A stretch of 48,261 bases of DNA from Acanthaster planci (Eukaryota; Echinodermata; Asteroidea; Valvatida; Acanthasteridae). The stretch is from assembly GCF_001949145.1 (NCBI RefSeq), contig NW_019091567.1, positions 402,497 through 450,757 on the forward strand, read 5' to 3'. Positions 45,767 through 48,261 of the stretch are shown here, piece by piece. The notes beneath the pieces are model-generated. The model saw only the letters and a program-made list of their open reading frames with translations, made no database searches and was not told the origin of the DNA. The translations under genes were made by a program, and so were the position numbers. Positions within the stretch are counted from its first letter, which is position 1. Every line of letters begins with the position of its first letter.

Positions 45767-48261
45767 GGTTTACAACTTCCCCTGACTGAATCATGAGTAG
45801 GAAAGACTATAATGCCTTCTAATTGGCAGATGTGTACTCCTGTTAACTTTCGGTTTTGATTGTTGGAGAAGCTCGAAAGAGATGAAATGTTGAATGAAGA
45901 TGGACAGATCAAAAAACATCCTTTTTCTGCTAAGCTGTTTGTGGCATTTTGGCACGCGCAGACAATAGCTTTCGTGGCTGCCTATTGTGATATTAAAACA
46001 CAAGAGGGCGCAATTTACAAGACAATGATAGATTACCAAATAGGAATGGATACTCAACAGCGAAACACGATACCAAACAGAACTGGACATATCATGCATT
46101 CGTACGCGGATACGTAAAGCCAAAGCAACATGCAACACCTTTCCGCGAGGGAAAACACGGGTGAGGAAAAAAATAACATGACGGTTTGGTGTACAGACTA
46201 GGCCTCCTCAGAAGGGCGCCCTTTCGGTCATGACTTCAAATAATTTGATGTCGGACGATCCACTTTTTGAAATTTAGTTTTAATTGGCTGGTAATTTGTT
46301 TAACTTCCTTCCTTGTTTGATACACTGGACCATATACACAGTGAAGCTCGCAAAATAAAATAATAATCAGGCCTGTATAATGTTTTTTATGTAGTGGGAA
46401 AATAAAAGGGATGTCCGGATCCCCAAAAACTTGGGGGAATTTTTGAAGTCAGTGATAATCTTAAAGCCAACTAAAATCAACAAGTGCACTTCAAATACGC
46501 ACCATGGATTCATCTAGATTTGCCCCCCCCTTTAGAGAGACACTCAGGGTAAACAATCCCCACTGAAATCGCCTCACTGTTTTGGTAGACCTTGGGCATG
46601 AATCCATAAACCAGCCACTCTGGATGAATCTTGTTTTCTCTTCCTTCAGTCATTTCCTTGTTTTTGTTTCCTTGTCAAATTGATTTCTACAAGGAACTTC
46701 GGGATCGTGACTTCGATCTCCATCGCAACAGTCAAAACATTTCCAGCTCGAACAGCATGTCGACCCTCAGAAAGAATAACAGGATCCAAGACAAACTGCG
46801 AACTTTTCAAACTTCAATTTAAGGGACAAAACTCCGGACTGCAAAACACTAGAGCTTTTTCCTTTAATATTTGGTGCACGCTACGATTTGAATACCCGGG
46901 ACATACTTTTGAACCCGACAGGAAAATTTGATAATAGTACTGTGTGCCCAGCCAAAACATAGAACTGGTCTGTTAGGTTTGTGTCTAAAGGGGGGGGGGA
47001 CGTGTAAATCACAATTTTCTATTCTAGTCCATCACAAGCCATTCAATCTCAAGCCAATTCACAAGCTATCCAAATGAGCTGTGACGAAAGCATTCTTTAG
47101 TCACTGTTTATCCCGTTTCTTATGACTGGCCTTGTGAAAGGACTTGTGACTGGGCTTCTGAAGGGACTTATGAAAGAACATGTCAAATCAAATGAAACAA
47201 CACTAAACTGCTAAGTCTCTGCAGCACAATCATTTTATTCTGAAAAAATTAACATTTACCTCCGCGTTCCAATCTATGCAAAATTAAACTTCGGCAAATG
47301 TGGCTTTGTGTACTGTAACCCTAAAACTGTACTGAAATTATTTTAGTCCATTCACTTTGAATTACAACTCTCTTTAACCAGACCGTTTCAGAACTGCCTA
47401 AAAGCAAAACGAAAAAACGTTTTTATACAGCCATCGGTTTGCTCTCATATTGAGCACAACATGTCAACAAACGTTTCTGGTAATCACCTTGACCTTTTAA
47501 ACACCATGACACCTGTCAATCAAAACAAGTTTTTAACAACTATTTAACAAGAATTATGACAACGCTGAAAACTACAACCAAAATTAAACACAAAATGAAC
47601 TAATCCGTAAACTCCATTTAAAACACGCTGAGAAACATTAAATAATACATTAGTCTACAATAATCTAAATACCATAAATGTATCTCTAAAACAATCAATT
47701 TTTAAGGTTGTGTTTTATATCAGATGTCCTAGAAACTTTGCAATGGAATTTAAGACCTGTCACATTCCCAATCATCTTGTAAAACGTAATTATTAATTCA
47801 ATTCACGGCAAATTCTTCTGCGTACAACGTCAAAATCATTTCCATGCAGCAGTACAATAAATACTCTATGCTACAGCATTAGACATCTGCGTAAATATAT
47901 AACAAGGCGCAAATATAGGTATTACATTAACTCAAGAGATGACGACGTTTCACCTGTCATTTATAGATGCATTTTTAAAAAAGGAAAGCAGCTTTTGCCA
48001 CCTCCAAGAATTTCTTAAAAACAGCCGATATACCATCCCCGTTATAAATTATAACGTATGTAAGTGCCCAAACCAATAGCATAAATCTGTGTATTACATT
48101 AAAGTAATCATTTTTCTTGTTTTTAGCCTCCCATTAACTACGCGGATATCTTAAAAGATACGCTTAAATACTACAAACCGTCAATCAAAAGTACATGTAC
48201 TCCCGTACTGTAGTTGTGGGGACAAACACTCGACATTTCGCTTATTTTGTGGTGACCGAAA
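45767..48261. other. Upstream of Ig gene and window end, no gene seen
   Basis: Holds the presumed promoter of the minus-strand Ig gene and a GAGGGCGC word at 46004-46011. A poly-G run occurs near 46990. Short direct word repeats (CAATCTCAAGCCAATTCACA) occur near 47041. Small frames at 45860-46117 and 46631-46931 lack any recognisable domain. Confidence 0.5.

Noticed and set aside
45860-46117. 85-codon plus-strand frame upstream of the Ig gene
   Set aside because: It begins with TTG and has no recognisable domain; probably promoter-region sequence of the Ig gene.

Overview
This is eukaryotic, animal nuclear DNA. Genes are split by GT-AG introns, long non-coding stretches carry fossil transposons and simple repeats, and there are two assembly gaps (Ns at 12611-13001 and 36838-36903). 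The gene content points to a metazoan: a DNAJC8 spliceosome-associated J protein, a NOX4-type NADPH oxidase, a stathmin-domain protein and immunoglobulin-superfamily receptors. The frequent palindrome TACATGTA, the recurring 'taggcct' words, the Penelope-like element and many short foldback elements fit a marine invertebrate deuterostome, possibly an echinoderm. That placement is inference and is not fixed by the sequence.

Layout. 150-1620 (minus): decayed Penelope-like retroelement with reverse transcriptase and GIY-YIG remnants. 4958-13987 (minus): complete DNAJC8, 8 coding exons, 252 aa. 13988-15493: 1.5 kb intergenic region between head-to-head DNAJC8 and NOX4. 15494-30891 (plus): complete NOX4-like gene, 17 coding exons, 608 aa, all splice phases consistent. 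31732-32600 (minus): promoter-like stretch and exon-like pieces of an unidentified short transcript. 34485-35869 (minus): Ig-receptor pseudogene, frameshifted and carrying a palindromic MITE insertion. 37510-39253 (plus): complete stathmin-domain gene (STMND1-like), 5 coding exons, 332 aa. 40025-41225: GT-rich minisatellite-like block and an imperfect ~200 bp duplication. 44059-45766 (minus): second, much better preserved intronless Ig-receptor gene, with one apparent frameshift and one in-frame TAG. The rest shows no gene I can support.

The named genes are not an operon or a recognised joint pathway. NOX4 makes H2O2 at membranes, DNAJC8 acts in the nucleus on splicing factors, and the stathmin-domain protein binds tubulin. 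The two Ig loci are paralogs that flank the stathmin gene, which suggests a local lineage-specific Ig-receptor family. Foldback elements sit in DNAJC8 and NOX4 introns and inside the Ig pseudogene.

No new multi-gene system stands out. The most interesting items are the Ig-receptor pair (possible stop-codon readthrough, intronless structure, MITE-broken sister copy), the conserved H2O2-type E-loop residues of NOX4, a recurrent CTCF-like GAGGGCGC word, and the unidentified minus-strand promoter and exons at 31.7-32.6 kb.
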